Of a stretch of DNA of 60,707 nucleotides, positions 24,650 through 34,524 are shown piece by piece. Position numbers and translations under genes: made by a program. Location of the stretch: assembly GCF_001279525.1 (NCBI RefSeq), contig NZ_LGDY01000127.1, forward strand, positions 1 to 60,707, read 5' to 3'. Under the pieces are notes generated by a model, which was not told the DNA's origin, searched no databases, and saw nothing but the letters and a program-made list of their open reading frames with translations. The stretch's first letter is position 1, and each line of letters starts with the position of its first letter. The stretch is from Nocardia sp. NRRL S-836. GTDB taxonomy: Bacteria; Actinomycetota; Actinomycetes; Mycobacteriales; Pseudonocardiaceae.

Positions 24650-25072
24650 TCACATGTCGCCGCTCAACCGCTGCGACAGCGACGAACGGGTCGTCTGGTG
24701 GTGTGAGACGGTCGGGATCATGCCCGGCTGGACGACCTGGGTGATCTCCGCGTCGTCGGCGGCCTGCGCGGGCAGGGGCTGGGTCGGCATGGGCGGCGGC
24801 GGTCCGGCCTGCTGGTGCGGGCGGGGTGACTGCGCCGGGCGCTGCGGCTGGGCCGGGCGGTGCAGCGGGGCCTGACCGGAGGCCTGGGCCGCGGTCAGGA
24901 TCATCGTGGAGTCCGGGTCGAGGCGCGGGTCCACGGCGTTGACCAGGGTGCGGGGGATCTGGAGGGTGTCCGAGGAGTCCATGGGGGACGTCATGTTGTC
25001 CGGCGTCACGATGTTCCGCCCACGTGCGCGGGCGCGGGCGAGCATGGCGTCGGCCCGGTCGCGGGGGTCCAT
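24650..25072 (-). CDS. Pro/Gln-rich conserved hypothetical protein
   Basis: 140 residues from the ATG at 25072, with AAGGAG 11 bases upstream; a longer frame to 25306 would run across the manC promoter. The N-terminus, MDPRDRADAMLARARARGR, is charged and helical and continues into TPDNMTSPMDSSDTLQIPR and DPDSTMIL. I recall this pattern from short proteins of Pseudonocardiaceae next to manC. The C-terminal half is disordered and rich in Pro and Gln. Possibly an adaptor or septal/cytoskeletal partner, but that is a guess. The leader carries an imperfect 18-bp tandem repeat (TGCCGGGACCAGA type, 25088-25123). Confidence 0.7.
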   Translation of the reverse strand: MDPRDRADAMLARARARGRNIVTPDNMTSPMDSSDTLQIPRTLVNAVDPRLDPDSTMILTAAQASGQAPLHRPAQPQRPAQSPRPHQQAGPPPPMPTQPLPAQAADDAEITQVVQPGMIPTVSHHQTTRSSLSQRLSGDM

Positions 25073-25191
25073 GTCGGATTTTGCTCCTTGCCGGGGACCA
25101 GATCCCTGCCGGGACCAGACTCCATCGGACGATCTGCTTCGTGTCAGAGTATTCCGTCGAACGGCTTGCCGTAACGCGGAGGAGGAAAAAG

Positions 25192-26259
25192 GTGCACGGC
25201 GTTGAAGCTGTGGTGCTGGTCGGGGGTAAGGGCACCCGTCTTCGCCCGCTGACCCTGTCCGCTCCCAAGCCCATGCTCCCGACCGCTGGGGTGCCATTTT
25301 TGACACACCTGCTGTCGCGGATCAAGGAGGTCGGGATCACCCACGTTGTGCTCGGGACCTCCTACAAGGCAGAGGTGTTCGAGGAGTACTTCGGGGACGG
25401 ATCGAGGCTCGGGCTGGAGCTCGAGTACGTGGTCGAGGAGGTGCCGCTGGACACGGCGGGGGCCATCAGGAACGTGGCGGACAAGCTGCGCGAGCCCGAT
25501 GTGATGGTCTTCAACGGCGACATCCTGTCGGGTGTGGACCTGGCCGGGATCGTCGACACCCATCGCGAGCACGCGGCGGACGTCACGCTGCACCTGGTGA
25601 AGGTGGCCGACCCGCGGGCCTTCGGGTGTGTGCCGACGGACGAGGAGGGGCGCGTTCAGGCGTTCCTGGAGAAGACCGAGAACCCGCCGACCGACCAGAT
25701 CAACGCGGGTTGCTACGTCTTCAAGCGCGAGGTCATCGACGCGATCCCGGCGGGCCGGCCGGTGTCGGTGGAACGGGAGACGTTCCCGGGGCTGCTGGAG
25801 GCCGGGAAGCGGCTGCAGGGTCACGTGGACGCGACCTACTGGCTGGACCTGGGCAAGCCGGAGGCGTTCGTGCAGGGGTCCGCGGACCTCGTGCGCGGGG
25901 TCGCGCCGTCGGCCGCGGTCGCGCAGCCGGGGGACTACCTGGTGCTGGCCGGGGCGAGCGTGCACGAAGGCGCCACGGTCCGGGGCGGCAGCACAGTCGG
26001 TGCGAACTGCACGGTGGCCGAGGGTGCGGTGCTCGACGGCGCGATCCTGTTCGACGGGGCCGTGGTCGGTGAGGGCGCCGTGGTCGAACGGTCGATCATC
26101 GGTGCCGGTGCGCTGGTGCAGGCCGGCTCGGTGCTCAGGGACGCGGTCGTGGGCGACTCGGCGGTGATCGGGGCGCGGTGTGAGCTGATCGGCGGGGCGC
26201 GCGTGTGGCCGGGCGTGGTGCTGCCGGAGGCCGGCGTGCGCTTTTCGACGGATGCCTGA
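25192..26259 (+). CDS. manC: Mannose-1-phosphate guanylyltransferase
   Basis: 355 residues from the GTG at 25192, with GGAGGAGG upstream. Nucleotidyltransferase domain: AVVLVGGKGTRLRPLTLSAPKPM at residues 5-27, VMVFNGDIL, and LEKTENPPTDQINAGCYV. A C-terminal left-handed beta helix of hexapeptide repeats covers about 250-350. It forms GDP-mannose from mannose-1-phosphate and GTP. The M. tuberculosis counterpart (Rv3264c) sits at the same position after wbbL. GDP-mannose feeds mannosyltransferases of phosphoinositides, polyprenyl mannose and glycoproteins. Together with manA and manB further along, it completes the pathway. Confidence 0.94.
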   Translation: MHGVEAVVLVGGKGTRLRPLTLSAPKPMLPTAGVPFLTHLLSRIKEVGITHVVLGTSYKAEVFEEYFGDGSRLGLELEYVVEEVPLDTAGAIRNVADKLREPDVMVFNGDILSGVDLAGIVDTHREHAADVTLHLVKVADPRAFGCVPTDEEGRVQAFLEKTENPPTDQINAGCYVFKREVIDAIPAGRPVSVERETFPGLLEAGKRLQGHVDATYWLDLGKPEAFVQGSADLVRGVAPSAAVAQPGDYLVLAGASVHEGATVRGGSTVGANCTVAEGAVLDGAILFDGAVVGEGAVVERSIIGAGALVQAGSVLRDAVVGDSAVIGARCELIGGARVWPGVVLPEAGVRFSTDA

Positions 26260-27133
26260 GAGGAGCTGGACACCACCGTTCCCGCTCGACCTGGGAGCGG
26301 TGCTCCTGCCGTTGCGCCGCGGGCCGGGTGACCCGTCCTTCAGCACGGAGGGCGGCGTCTGGTTCGCGGCGAACACCCCGTGCGGGCCCGGCACGATGCA
26401 CGTCACGCGCACCGGCGGCGAAGTGCGCGCCGAGGCGTGGGGCGAGGGCGGCCCGTGGCTGCTCGACGGCCTGCCCGCCCTGCTCGGCGCGGACGACCCC
26501 GTGGACGAGTTCGTCGCGCACCACGACGTCGTCGCCGAGGCGCGCAGGCAGCGGCCGGGTCTGCGGCTGGGCAGCACGGGCCGGGTCTGGGACCTGCTGT
26601 TCGCCTCGATCCTGGAGCAGAAGGTCACCGGTCTCGAAGCGTTCCGCACGTGGCGGGAGCTGGGCCGCCGGTTCGGTGAGCCGGCGCCGGGGCCGATGCC
26701 GCTGAAGGTGCCGCCGACGCCGCAGCGGTTGCTGGGCCTGCGGGACTGGGAGTGGCACCAGTGCGGGCTGGACGGTGCCCGGCGCAGGACGTTGGTCAAC
26801 GCCGCCCAGGTCGCGCACCGGCTGGAGAAGGCCGCCGAGATGCGGAGCCGGGAGCTGCTGGAGAAGGTGCCCGGCATCGGCGTGTGGACCTCCGCCGAGG
26901 TCGCGCAACGGTCGTGGGGCGACCCGGACGCGGTCAGCGTCGGCGACTACCACGTGGCGAAGAACGTCACGTGGGCGTTGACCGGCACGCCCGGCGACGA
27001 CGACGGGATGATGGAGCTGCTGGCGCCCTACACGCCGCAACGGCACCGCGCCGTCTGCTACCTGCTGGCCGCGGGCCTGCGGCGGCCGCGGCGGGCACCG
27101 CGGTTCTCGCCGCGCGACTACCGCCGGTTCTAG
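26252..27133 (+). CDS. DNA-3-methyladenine glycosylase II (AlkA-like, HhH-GPD)
   Basis: 293 residues, overlapping the end of manC by 8 bp, so probably translated from the same message. The HhH-GPD domain occupies the C-terminal half: LLFASILEQKVTGLEAFRTW, the hairpin LLEKVPGIGVWTSAEVAQ, and VSVGDYHVAKN with the catalytic Asp. The N-terminal 100 residues match the AlkA-type extra domain. It removes alkylated bases in base-excision repair. Its linkage to manC is common in actinobacteria, but the reason is unknown. Confidence 0.9.
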   Translation: MPERSWTPPFPLDLGAVLLPLRRGPGDPSFSTEGGVWFAANTPCGPGTMHVTRTGGEVRAEAWGEGGPWLLDGLPALLGADDPVDEFVAHHDVVAEARRQRPGLRLGSTGRVWDLLFASILEQKVTGLEAFRTWRELGRRFGEPAPGPMPLKVPPTPQRLLGLRDWEWHQCGLDGARRRTLVNAAQVAHRLEKAAEMRSRELLEKVPGIGVWTSAEVAQRSWGDPDAVSVGDYHVAKNVTWALTGTPGDDDGMMELLAPYTPQRHRAVCYLLAAGLRRPRRAPRFSPRDYRRF

Positions 27134-27143
27134 CCGCGCGGTG

Positions 27144-27674
27144 TCACCGGCGCAGGCGGGCCAGCGCCGACTCGATCAACGGGTGCAGGTCGTCCACGTT
27201 GTCCGGCAACCCGTCCAGCGGCCACCACTGCAGGTCCACCGACTCGGCCGACCGCACCGGCCGCGCACCGACCGGCGCCCGCACCAGGAACCGCACGTCG
27301 AAGTGCCGCGTCGGCACGCCCAGCGAGCACGTGATCGGGTGCACGTCGAGGTGGATCGGTGTCGGCTCGATCCGCAGGCCGCGCATGCCGGACTCCTCGG
27401 TGGCCTCGCGCAACGCGGCCGCCGTCAGCGTCTCGTCGCCGGGCTCGCAGTGGCCGCCGAGCTGCAGCCACCGGCCCACGCGCGGGTGCAGCGTCAGCAG
27501 CGCGTGCTCCGCCGTGGCGTCCAGCACCAGCGCGGAGGCCGTGAGGTGGCCCGGTTCGCACGACCGCTGACAGGCGTCCTCGCGGGCCGCCAGGAAGCCC
27601 AGGTAGGCCTCCTTCAACGCGTCCTGGCCCACGAAGCCGCGCAGCGTCGCGACGGCGTCGGCGTGCAGTGTCAC
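27144..27674 (-). CDS. Nudix hydrolase
   Basis: 176 residues from the GTG at 27674, overlapping the fbiB stop as GTGA. Nudix box: [25 protein letters not shown], in which the REx2EE core is intact and the usual spacing of the first Glu is lengthened by one (GDE). Upstream strands include [18 protein letters not shown]. It hydrolyses some nucleoside diphosphate derivative. It is the third gene of an fbiA-fbiB operon, so a housekeeping role near F420 or flavin metabolism is possible, but not shown by sequence. Confidence 0.9.
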   Translation of the reverse strand: MTLHADAVATLRGFVGQDALKEAYLGFLAAREDACQRSCEPGHLTASALVLDATAEHALLTLHPRVGRWLQLGGHCEPGDETLTAAALREATEESGMRGLRIEPTPIHLDVHPITCSLGVPTRHFDVRFLVRAPVGARPVRSAESVDLQWWPLDGLPDNVDDLHPLIESALARLRR

Positions 27675-28996
27675 AGCTCGATCAGTCCTTCCAGCGGCTC
27701 GCGGGGGACGAGCGGCTCCAGCGGGTGGCCCACGGCCACGGCGCCCAGCGGCTCCCACTCCGGCGGCACCCCCAGCACGGAACGCACGACGTCCGCGCAG
27801 AAGATCGTCGACGACACCCAGCACGAGCCGAGGCCCTCGGCGGCCAGCGCCACCAGCAGCCCCTGCACGGCGGCGCCACCGGCAATGGTGAACATCGTCT
27901 TCTCGGCGTCGGCCCTGCGCTCGTCGGGGTAGCCGTGGGCGCCCTCGCGGACCAGGAACGGCACCACGACCTCCGGCGCCTCCACCAGCAGGTCGCCCCG
28001 GCGCACCCGGCGCGCGACCTGCTCGTCGGTGAACCCGTCACCGCGCAGGTCGGCCTCCCACCGCTCGCGCATTGCGCGCAGCAGCTCGGCCCGCTTCTCG
28101 CGCACCAGCACGAACCGCACCGGCCTGGTGTGGTGCGGCGCGGGGGCGGTCAGCGCCGCACCGACCGCGCGCTTCACGGCGGCCAGGTCCACCGGCTCGT
28201 CCGAGTAGAACCGCACGGACCTGCGCAGCAGCACGGCCTCGGCGCGGCCCTGGGCCAGCGCCTCCTCGGTGCCGAGCCGGAACAGGTCTTGCTCGGTCGG
28301 CCGGACGAGCTCACGGGCCGTGGAGCCGTCGTCGACCACGTCGAGCCCGCGCAGCACCGCCACCGGCATGGCGCCGAGCTTGCCCTTGACCAGGTCGGCG
28401 GCCGCCGCGATCTCGTCGGCGACGGCGATCATCGTCACGGCGAGCTCGTTGCCGTGCCGGTCGACCGAGCCCGCGTAGTCGTGCAGCACGCGGAGGCCGG
28501 ACGAGCCGATCGCGGCGTCGGTCTGGCCGACCCGCCACGCGCGGCCCATGGTGTCCGTGACGACCACGGCCACCTCGACGCCGAGCAGGGTCTTCAGCGC
28601 GCCGCGCAACGCCGCCGCCGAGCCGTCCGGGTCGACCGGGAGCAGCGCGATCTCGTCACCGGCCACGTTCGAGGCGTCTACACCCGAGGCGGCCTGCACG
28701 ATGCCGAGCTTGTTCTCGGTGATCAGGGTCCTGCCCTTGCGCGCGAGCACCCGCACCGACTCGGCGGCGACGTGCTCGCGGCGGATCCGGTCGCGTTCCT
28801 CCGGGTCGGTGGGCACGGCGACCAGCCTGCCCTCCACTTTGGACAGCACCTTGGAGGTGACGACCAGCACGTCGCCGTCGCGCAGCCACGGCGCGGCGGC
28901 CGCGATCGCACCGGCCAGGTCGTCGCCGGGCCGGAACTCCGGCAGGCCCGGCACCGGCAGCAGCTCCAGGGCGGCCGGTGCGGCGTGGTCAGCCAA
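27671..28996 (-). CDS. fbiB: Coenzyme F420:L-glutamate ligase / nitroreductase (FbiB)
   Basis: 441 residues from a TTG at 28996 with GGAG six bases upstream; it overlaps fbiA by 8 bp. N-terminal CofE-like ligase domain, about 1-245 ([50 protein letters not shown]). C-terminal nitroreductase-type FMN domain, about 250-440 ([30 protein letters not shown]). It adds glutamates to F420-0 and, in mycobacteria, its C-terminal domain reduces dehydro-F420. Length and two-domain layout match FbiB. Co-translation with fbiA is clear from the overlap. Confidence 0.95.
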   Translation of the reverse strand: MADHAAPAALELLPVPGLPEFRPGDDLAGAIAAAAPWLRDGDVLVVTSKVLSKVEGRLVAVPTDPEERDRIRREHVAAESVRVLARKGRTLITENKLGIVQAASGVDASNVAGDEIALLPVDPDGSAAALRGALKTLLGVEVAVVVTDTMGRAWRVGQTDAAIGSSGLRVLHDYAGSVDRHGNELAVTMIAVADEIAAAADLVKGKLGAMPVAVLRGLDVVDDGSTARELVRPTEQDLFRLGTEEALAQGRAEAVLLRRSVRFYSDEPVDLAAVKRAVGAALTAPAPHHTRPVRFVLVREKRAELLRAMRERWEADLRGDGFTDEQVARRVRRGDLLVEAPEVVVPFLVREGAHGYPDERRADAEKTMFTIAGGAAVQGLLVALAAEGLGSCWVSSTIFCADVVRSVLGVPPEWEPLGAVAVGHPLEPLVPREPLEGLIEL

Positions 28997-29942
28997 CGTC
29001 GACTCCGGCGAGGTCGAGCGCGGCACGGGCCATCTGCGCCGTCGCGTCCACATCGGACATCAGCAGTGGGACCGCGCGCACGGCCACACCCGGCACGTCG
29101 GCGCGGTCGCCGGTGTGGACCAGCCACGCGTCGAGGATGCCGTCCTCCGAGCACTTGCGGGAGCCGTACAGCCGGCCGACCGCCTCGGCCGTCGTCTCCA
29201 GACCGATCGCGTCCAAACAAGCGTCGGCCATGCCCCGCAACGGTTTCCCGCCGATGATCGGCGACAGGCCCACGACACCGGCCTCGGTCTTGCGCAGCGC
29301 GTCCCGCACGCCGGGCACGTTCAAGATCGTGCCGATGCTCACAACCGGGTTCGAGGGGGCCAGGACCACCGCGTCGGCCTCGGCGATCGCCTCCAGCACG
29401 CCGGGGCCCGCGGTCGCGGTCTCGGCGCCGACGAACGCGAACGACTTCGCGCGCACACCCGCGCGGTGCTTGACCCACCACTCCTGGAAGTGGATCGCCT
29501 TCGTCTCGTCGTCGAGCTCGACGACGACGTGCGTCTCCACCCGGTCGTCCGACATCGGCAGCAGCCGCACGCCCGGCTGCCAGCGGTCGCACAACGCCTC
29601 GGTGACCGCGGACAGCGGGTACCCGGCGCGCAGCATCCTGGTGCGGACGAGGTGCGTGGCGATGTCCCGGTCGCCGAGCCCGAACCAGGTCGGCTCGGCG
29701 CCGTAGGCCACCAGCTCGTCCTTGACGGTCCACGACTCGCCCGCACGGCCCCAGCCGCGCTCGGAGTCGATGCCGCCGCCCAGCGTGTACATGCAGGTGT
29801 CGAGGTCGGGGCAGATGCGCAGCCCGTGCATCCACACGTCATCGCCGGTGTTCACCACCGCGGTGACGTCGGCTCCCAGGTGCTTGAGCCCTTGCAGGAA
29901 CCTCGCGCCGCCGACCCCGCCGACCAGTGCTACGACCTTCAC
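28989..29942 (-). CDS. fbiA: 2-phospho-L-lactate transferase family protein (FbiA/CofD)
   Basis: 317 residues from the GTG at 29942 ([19 protein letters not shown]). CofD-family landmarks: GGVGGARF at 9-16, [41 protein letters not shown], and [16 protein letters not shown]. It transfers a phospho-acyl unit to Fo, giving (dehydro-)F420-0. First gene of fbiA-fbiB-Nudix. The Fo synthase gene fbiC is not in the window. Actinomycetes use F420 for reductases in redox and secondary metabolism. Confidence 0.96.
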   Translation of the reverse strand: MKVVALVGGVGGARFLQGLKHLGADVTAVVNTGDDVWMHGLRICPDLDTCMYTLGGGIDSERGWGRAGESWTVKDELVAYGAEPTWFGLGDRDIATHLVRTRMLRAGYPLSAVTEALCDRWQPGVRLLPMSDDRVETHVVVELDDETKAIHFQEWWVKHRAGVRAKSFAFVGAETATAGPGVLEAIAEADAVVLAPSNPVVSIGTILNVPGVRDALRKTEAGVVGLSPIIGGKPLRGMADACLDAIGLETTAEAVGRLYGSRKCSEDGILDAWLVHTGDRADVPGVAVRAVPLLMSDVDATAQMARAALDLAGVDVG

Positions 29943-29981
29943 GTCAACCCATGCTTCCACAGCCGGTCGGACGGCCTGGAG

Positions 29982-30731
29982 TCAGCGCCAGAACATGAAG
30001 TTCTCAGAGCCGTAGAACGCCGCGATGGTGTTGCCGCCCATGAGCTCGAACAGCCACGTCGACACCCGCCACAGCAGCAGGCTCACCTCGGAGAAGGTGA
30101 ACAGCACCGCGAACAGCACCAGCGGGGCCCACGGCCGGACCTTCGCGCCGAACTGCTGGGCCTGGTACGACATGAACGGCTCCCAGACGCCCCACCCGTC
30201 GAGACCGGGGATCGGCAGGATGTTCAGCACGAACGCGAGCACCTGCAACAAAGCGAGGTACGAAATGGCCGCCATCAGCGCGGCCGGCGGCGAGAACAGC
30301 ACCACGACCCCGACGAGCAGAGCGCCGATCACCAGGTTGCTGGCCGGGCCGGCGAGCGAGACCAGCGACTCGACCTTCTTCGAGCGCAGCGCGTGGTGGT
30401 TGATCCACACGGCGCCGCCGGGGAGCGGGATCCCGCCGAGCGCGAGCAGCACCAGCGGCAGGACGATGCTCAGCACCGGGTCGGTGTAGCGGCGGATGTC
30501 GAGGGTCAGATAACCCTTGTCGCGCACCGAGAAGTCGCCACCCTTGTAAGCGACCGCCGCGTGCCCGAACTCGTGCAGGCACAGCGTCACCGCCCAGCCT
30601 GCGAGTACGAAGAGGATGGTGCCGGAGATGACCGCCACATCGCCTTCGAACAGGGTGAGAACAGCTCCGGCGGCGGTCGCCGCGAGCAGGCCGAGGAACA
30701 GTGGACTGGGGCGCACCGCTGATCGCTTCAC
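29982..30731 (-). CDS. Membrane metalloprotease, M50 (site-2-protease-like)
   Basis: 249 residues, GTG start. Zinc motif HEFGHA in a membrane segment (WAVTLCLHEFGHAAVAYKGG, about 46-65) and the third ligand in NILPIPGLDGW. About six membrane segments. The family cleaves membrane proteins within the bilayer and often controls sigma-factor release. It lies upstream of fbiA on the same strand (40-bp gap) and is divergent from whiB2. The target is unknown. Confidence 0.9.
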   Translation of the reverse strand: MKRSAVRPSPLFLGLLAATAAGAVLTLFEGDVAVISGTILFVLAGWAVTLCLHEFGHAAVAYKGGDFSVRDKGYLTLDIRRYTDPVLSIVLPLVLLALGGIPLPGGAVWINHHALRSKKVESLVSLAGPASNLVIGALLVGVVVLFSPPAALMAAISYLALLQVLAFVLNILPIPGLDGWGVWEPFMSYQAQQFGAKVRPWAPLVLFAVLFTFSEVSLLLWRVSTWLFELMGGNTIAAFYGSENFMFWR

Positions 30732-30865
30732 CCCACCAGTGTGGCGTGTCGGCTGGCGCCGTGGGCCGTTCGGGGACCCGTTACGACACGTGGATCACTG
30801 TCCGTGCTGCCAGTCAAGGTCTTTGCGGCCATCCGCGCGAATATCCCCCGACGTGTGGACTCGGC

Positions 30866-30894
30866 TTGACCCCCCGCTGTGACGCAGGTGTAAT
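30866..30894 (+). promoter_or_regulatory. Candidate whiB promoter
   Basis: TTGACC at 30866-30871 and TGTAAT at 30889-30894 with a 17-base spacer. Transcripts would carry a leader of about 75 bases to the SD AGGAGG and the ATG at 30977. The downstream edge holds GTGTAATCACA, an imperfect dyad overlapping the -10. The remaining 30732-30865 shows nothing. Confidence 0.45.
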
Positions 30895-30976
30895 CACATC
30901 GGTGTCATTCGTCGTTGTGGGAACGGCGACTGGCGTCCGCCAACCGGGGAGAGCGGAAGGCGAGGAGGCGGACGAA

Positions 30977-31273
30977 ATGCAGGAATTCGAAGAAGATCAC
31001 GTCGCGCAGCCGGTCGTACAGGGCGAACTGTCGTACCTGTTCGACCCAGCCGACGAGCAGGACTGGCAGGAACGCGCCCTGTGCGCGCAGACGGATCCCG
31101 AGGCGTTCTTCCCCGAAAAGGGTGGTTCGACGCGGGAGGCCAAGCGCATCTGTCTGGGTTGCGAGGTGCGTTCGGAGTGCCTTGAGTACGCGCTCCAGCA
31201 CGACGAACGGTTCGGCATCTGGGGCGGTCTCTCGGAGAGGGAACGCCGCAAGCTGAAGAAGCGAGCGGTCTAG
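30977..31273 (+). CDS. whiB2: WhiB family iron-sulfur regulator (WhiB2/WhmD type)
   Basis: 98 residues from the ATG at 30977, with AGGAGG upstream. Four conserved cysteines, Cys36, Cys59, Cys62 and Cys68 (ALCAQTD; ICLGCEVRSEC), ligate a 4Fe-4S cluster. The turn motif GIWGGLSERERR and the basic end KLKKRAV form the promoter-binding part. WhiB2/WhmD proteins bind sigma A and control septation and division genes. The position next to fbiA/fbiB and the metallopeptidase agrees with whiB2 (Rv3260c). Confidence 0.95.
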   Translation: MQEFEEDHVAQPVVQGELSYLFDPADEQDWQERALCAQTDPEAFFPEKGGSTREAKRICLGCEVRSECLEYALQHDERFGIWGGLSERERRKLKKRAV

Positions 31274-31314
31274 CCGCGCGCGGAAGTGTGATCTTTTTGC
31301 CCTAACTTGAGGGA

Positions 31315-34300
31315 GTGACAAGCCCTCACCCGAGGCTCCGGACCGCGCCGGTGCTGTGCGTCCTGGTCTGCCACGACGGCGACCAGTGGCTCAGCACGGC
31401 GCTGTCCGCCTTGCGGCGTCAGCGAATTCGTCCTCGGCACGTGATCGCGGTCGACACCGGATCCCACGATCGCACCGCGACCGTGCTGAACCAGTCAGGG
31501 CTGTCCGAGTCCGACGGTCTGCTGGACGGCGTGCTCTCCCTGCCGCGCGGTACCGGTTTCGCGACCGCCGTGCGGATCGCGGTCGAGCACGCCGTCGAAC
31601 GCTGGGGTGATCCCGGCAGGTGGCTGTGGCTGTTGCACGACGACAGCGCACCCGAACCGGACTGCCTCGCGGCACTGCTGACCGCCGCCGAGGTCTCGCC
31701 GTCGGCCGCGGTGCTCGGTCCGCTGTGCCTCGATTGGGTGGATCCTCGGCTCGTCGTGGAGGCGGGTCTGTCGACCGACGCCTCCGGGCACCGGCAGACC
31801 GGGCTGTCCTCCGCCGAGCACAGCGCGTCGTTCCAGCAGAGCACCGAGGTGCTCGCGGTCTCCTCGGCCGGCTCGCTGATCCGCCGCGAGGTCTGGCACG
31901 AGCTCGGCGGCTACGACGAGGCGATGCCGTTGCTGCGCGACGACCTCGACTTCGGCTGGCGGGTCAACCGCGCGGGGCATCTGGTGCTTTGCGTACCGGT
32001 TGCCCGAATGCGGCACGCGCGTGCCGCGACCAAGGGCGCACGCCGTCTGGACGCGGCCATGGCACGGCCCGGTCCGTCGTTCCGCGGTGTCGACCGCGCG
32101 CACGGCATGCGCACGTTTCTGGTCAACACATCGGGTTTCTCGTTCCTCATCGGACTCCCGCGCCTGCTGTTGTTGTCCTTGTTGCGTGCTTTGGGATTCC
32201 TGCTGCTCCGACGTCTCGCCGACGCGCACGCGGAAGTGGGCGCCGCCCGGTACCTGCTCACCCGCGGCCGGTTGCTCGAAGGCCGCCGGGCCCGGCGTGG
32301 TTCCGCGGTGGTGCCGGGGCTGTTCACGAGCCGGCTGACCCGGTTCCGCAACGCCCTGCGCGCCGGTGCCGCGTTCCTGATCCGCCGCCGGGTCGAGGCC
32401 GACGCCGCGCTGGGTCGTTTGCCCGCAACCGATTCCGGTGCCACCTGGCTCGAACCGTCCGAAGTGGACGTGCCACGACCGGTCGGCCCGTCCGCGCTGC
32501 CCGCGGGTGCGCGCGGCCGGCCGCGGGTCGCCGGCCTGCGCCGTCCACCGGTCGTGGTCACGGTCGACGCGGCGCTGCCGGGGGCGTTGCGGCCGTCACC
32601 GAAGCCGCGGCCGTCGCCGGGACCGCGCCACGACATGGTGTTCGTCGAGGTCGACCAGGGCCGGATGCTGCGCTCGCTGCTGCTGGCGCCGCCGGTGCTG
32701 CTGGTGCTGGGCCTGTCTGCGGTGGCGCTGGCCGCCAACTGGTCGCGGCTCGGCCTCGACCTCGCGGGCGGCCGGTTGCTGCCGGTCGGCTCGGTCGGTT
32801 CGGTGTGGTCGTCGTACCTGGCGTCGTGGCACCCGGTCGCCGGCGGCACCGCGGCACCGGCCCCCGCCGCGCTGGCGGTGCTGGGACTCGTGCCCGGCGG
32901 ACCGCAGTTCGCGGTCGCCCTGCTGCTCCTGTTCGACCTCCCGCTGGCCGCCTTGTCGGCGTACATCGCTTCCCGCGGCATGCGCGTACGGCGTTCCGTG
33001 CGCGCGGTGGTCGCCGCGTTCTACGGCTTGCTGCCCGTGTCGACAACGGCCGTCGCCGAGGGTCGTGTGGACGTCGTCGTCGTGCACGTCGTCACGCCGT
33101 TGGTGTTCGCCGGCGTGTACGCCGTCTTGCGCGCGTCGTCCACCCACGCCTGGCTCGCCACGGCCTCGGGAACGGCGATCGGCGTCGCGGTGCTCGGCGC
33201 GTTCTCGCCGCTGAGCCACGTGGTCGTGCTGGTGGGCGCCCTGGTCGGCTTCGTGGCCGTGTCGGGTGGCGCACGCCGCATCGCCGCGCTGTTCGCGATC
33301 GTCCTGCTGCCGATGGCGTTGCTGCTGCCGTGGCCCGCCGTGCTGCTGCAACACCCCGAGATGGTCCTGAACGGCCTCGGCGCGGCCTACGACTCACCGG
33401 CGCCGAACCTGATCGTGTGCTCGGTGTTCGTCGCCGCCGCCTTCGCCGCCGCGGTCCTGCGCCCGAACAGGTCGATGCTGCCCGGCCTGTTCGTGATCGT
33501 GCTGGCGATCGGCGCCTTGGCCGCCGTCACCGCCGCACGGGCCTGGCCGGGTGCGCCGCTGGTGATCCTGGCGTGGGGTCTCGTCCAGGTGGTGCTGGCG
33601 GGTTGTCAGCGCGGCGTCGCCCCCGGTGTCGCCGGCCACGCGCGGGTGCGGCGCGCCGTGTACGTCGCCGGGGTGGTGACGCTGGTCAGCCTGGGCGTGG
33701 CGGGCCTGCTGGACTTGCGGACCGGTCCGCTGCGGGCCGGCGGCGGCGAGCGGCTGAGCCCGTCGCTGACCGCCGAACTGGAACGCACCGGCCGTTCGGT
33801 GCTGATCATCGGCACACCGACCCGCCAGGTCGCCGGCCGCATGCCCGCCTTCGGCGACGACGACCTCGTGCCGACCACGTCGTCGCCGGCCCGCCTGCGG
33901 CGGTGGACCACGTCACTGCTCGACGGCTCGTCTTCGGCCGTGGGCGTGGCATTGGCGCAGGCGGCGTCGTCCGGGGTGTCGTTCGTGGTCATGCCCTCGA
34001 ACGCGGCCGCCGACCGCGTGCGTTCCGCGGCGGGGGAGCTGGTGTCGCCGGCGCCGCCGACGACGGACGGCCGCCCGGTGCTGCGGGTGCGCCTGACCGC
34101 CGACACGGGCGTCCTGCTGCCCCCCGACCTGGCCCGCCGCGCCCGCACCGGCGGCGACCCGCCGTCGGCCGCGACCGAGATGGTGCCGGTGAACGTGACG
34201 CTGCCGGACGTGGCGGTGCGGGTCTCGCCGGGCTCCGAGGGGCGGGTGCTGGTGCTCGCGGCGGAGGACGAGCCGGGCTGGGAGGTGTACGTCGACGGCC

Positions 34301-34524
34301 AGCGGGTGCCCGTCGTGCGGGCGTGGGGTCACCTCGTCGGGGTGCCGCTGCCGGGCGCGGCGGCGGAGGTGAGGGTGACGATGAGCACAACGCTGCGGGA
34401 CCTGCTGCTGCTCGCCCAGACCGCGGCGGCGTTGTTCACGTTCCTGACGGCGATCCCGACCCGGTCCGGGCCACGCCCTCCTCGCCCGGAGGGACGGCCC
34501 GTGCCGCGGCCTTCTCGCCGCTAG
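31315..34524 (+). CDS. Large membrane glycosyltransferase, GT2 N-terminal domain
   Basis: 1069 residues. GTG start six bases after TAACTT, as in leaderless genes. N-terminal GT2 domain, about 10-260: VLCVLVCHDGDQWLSTALSAL, IAVDTGSHDRTATVL, WLLHDDSAPEP as DxD-like site, LRDDLDFGWRVNRAG. Two or more hydrophobic segments near 275-305, then a soluble linker; about ten membrane segments between 450 and 820; an extracytoplasmic domain at about 830-1015; and a last helix near 1024-1045. It is probably a polymerising or extending transferase of wall glycan. The C-terminal tail (RPPRPEGRPVPRPSRR) is written by the repeat block that follows the gene. I cannot name the substrate. Confidence 0.88.
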   Translation: MTSPHPRLRTAPVLCVLVCHDGDQWLSTALSALRRQRIRPRHVIAVDTGSHDRTATVLNQSGLSESDGLLDGVLSLPRGTGFATAVRIAVEHAVERWGDPGRWLWLLHDDSAPEPDCLAALLTAAEVSPSAAVLGPLCLDWVDPRLVVEAGLSTDASGHRQTGLSSAEHSASFQQSTEVLAVSSAGSLIRREVWHELGGYDEAMPLLRDDLDFGWRVNRAGHLVLCVPVARMRHARAATKGARRLDAAMARPGPSFRGVDRAHGMRTFLVNTSGFSFLIGLPRLLLLSLLRALGFLLLRRLADAHAEVGAARYLLTRGRLLEGRRARRGSAVVPGLFTSRLTRFRNALRAGAAFLIRRRVEADAALGRLPATDSGATWLEPSEVDVPRPVGPSALPAGARGRPRVAGLRRPPVVVTVDAALPGALRPSPKPRPSPGPRHDMVFVEVDQGRMLRSLLLAPPVLLVLGLSAVALAANWSRLGLDLAGGRLLPVGSVGSVWSSYLASWHPVAGGTAAPAPAALAVLGLVPGGPQFAVALLLLFDLPLAALSAYIASRGMRVRRSVRAVVAAFYGLLPVSTTAVAEGRVDVVVVHVVTPLVFAGVYAVLRASSTHAWLATASGTAIGVAVLGAFSPLSHVVVLVGALVGFVAVSGGARRIAALFAIVLLPMALLLPWPAVLLQHPEMVLNGLGAAYDSPAPNLIVCSVFVAAAFAAAVLRPNRSMLPGLFVIVLAIGALAAVTAARAWPGAPLVILAWGLVQVVLAGCQRGVAPGVAGHARVRRAVYVAGVVTLVSLGVAGLLDLRTGPLRAGGGERLSPSLTAELERTGRSVLIIGTPTRQVAGRMPAFGDDDLVPTTSSPARLRRWTTSLLDGSSSAVGVALAQAASSGVSFVVMPSNAAADRVRSAAGELVSPAPPTTDGRPVLRVRLTADTGVLLPPDLARRARTGGDPPSAATEMVPVNVTLPDVAVRVSPGSEGRVLVLAAEDEPGWEVYVDGQRVPVVRAWGHLVGVPLPGAAAEVRVTMSTTLRDLLLLAQTAAALFTFLTAIPTRSGPRPPRPEGRPVPRPSRR

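Noticed and set aside
30878..30898. CRP-type site TGTGA...TCACA before whiB
   Set aside because: The spacer is 11 bases, not the 6 of CRP/GlxR sites, so it was not annotated as such.
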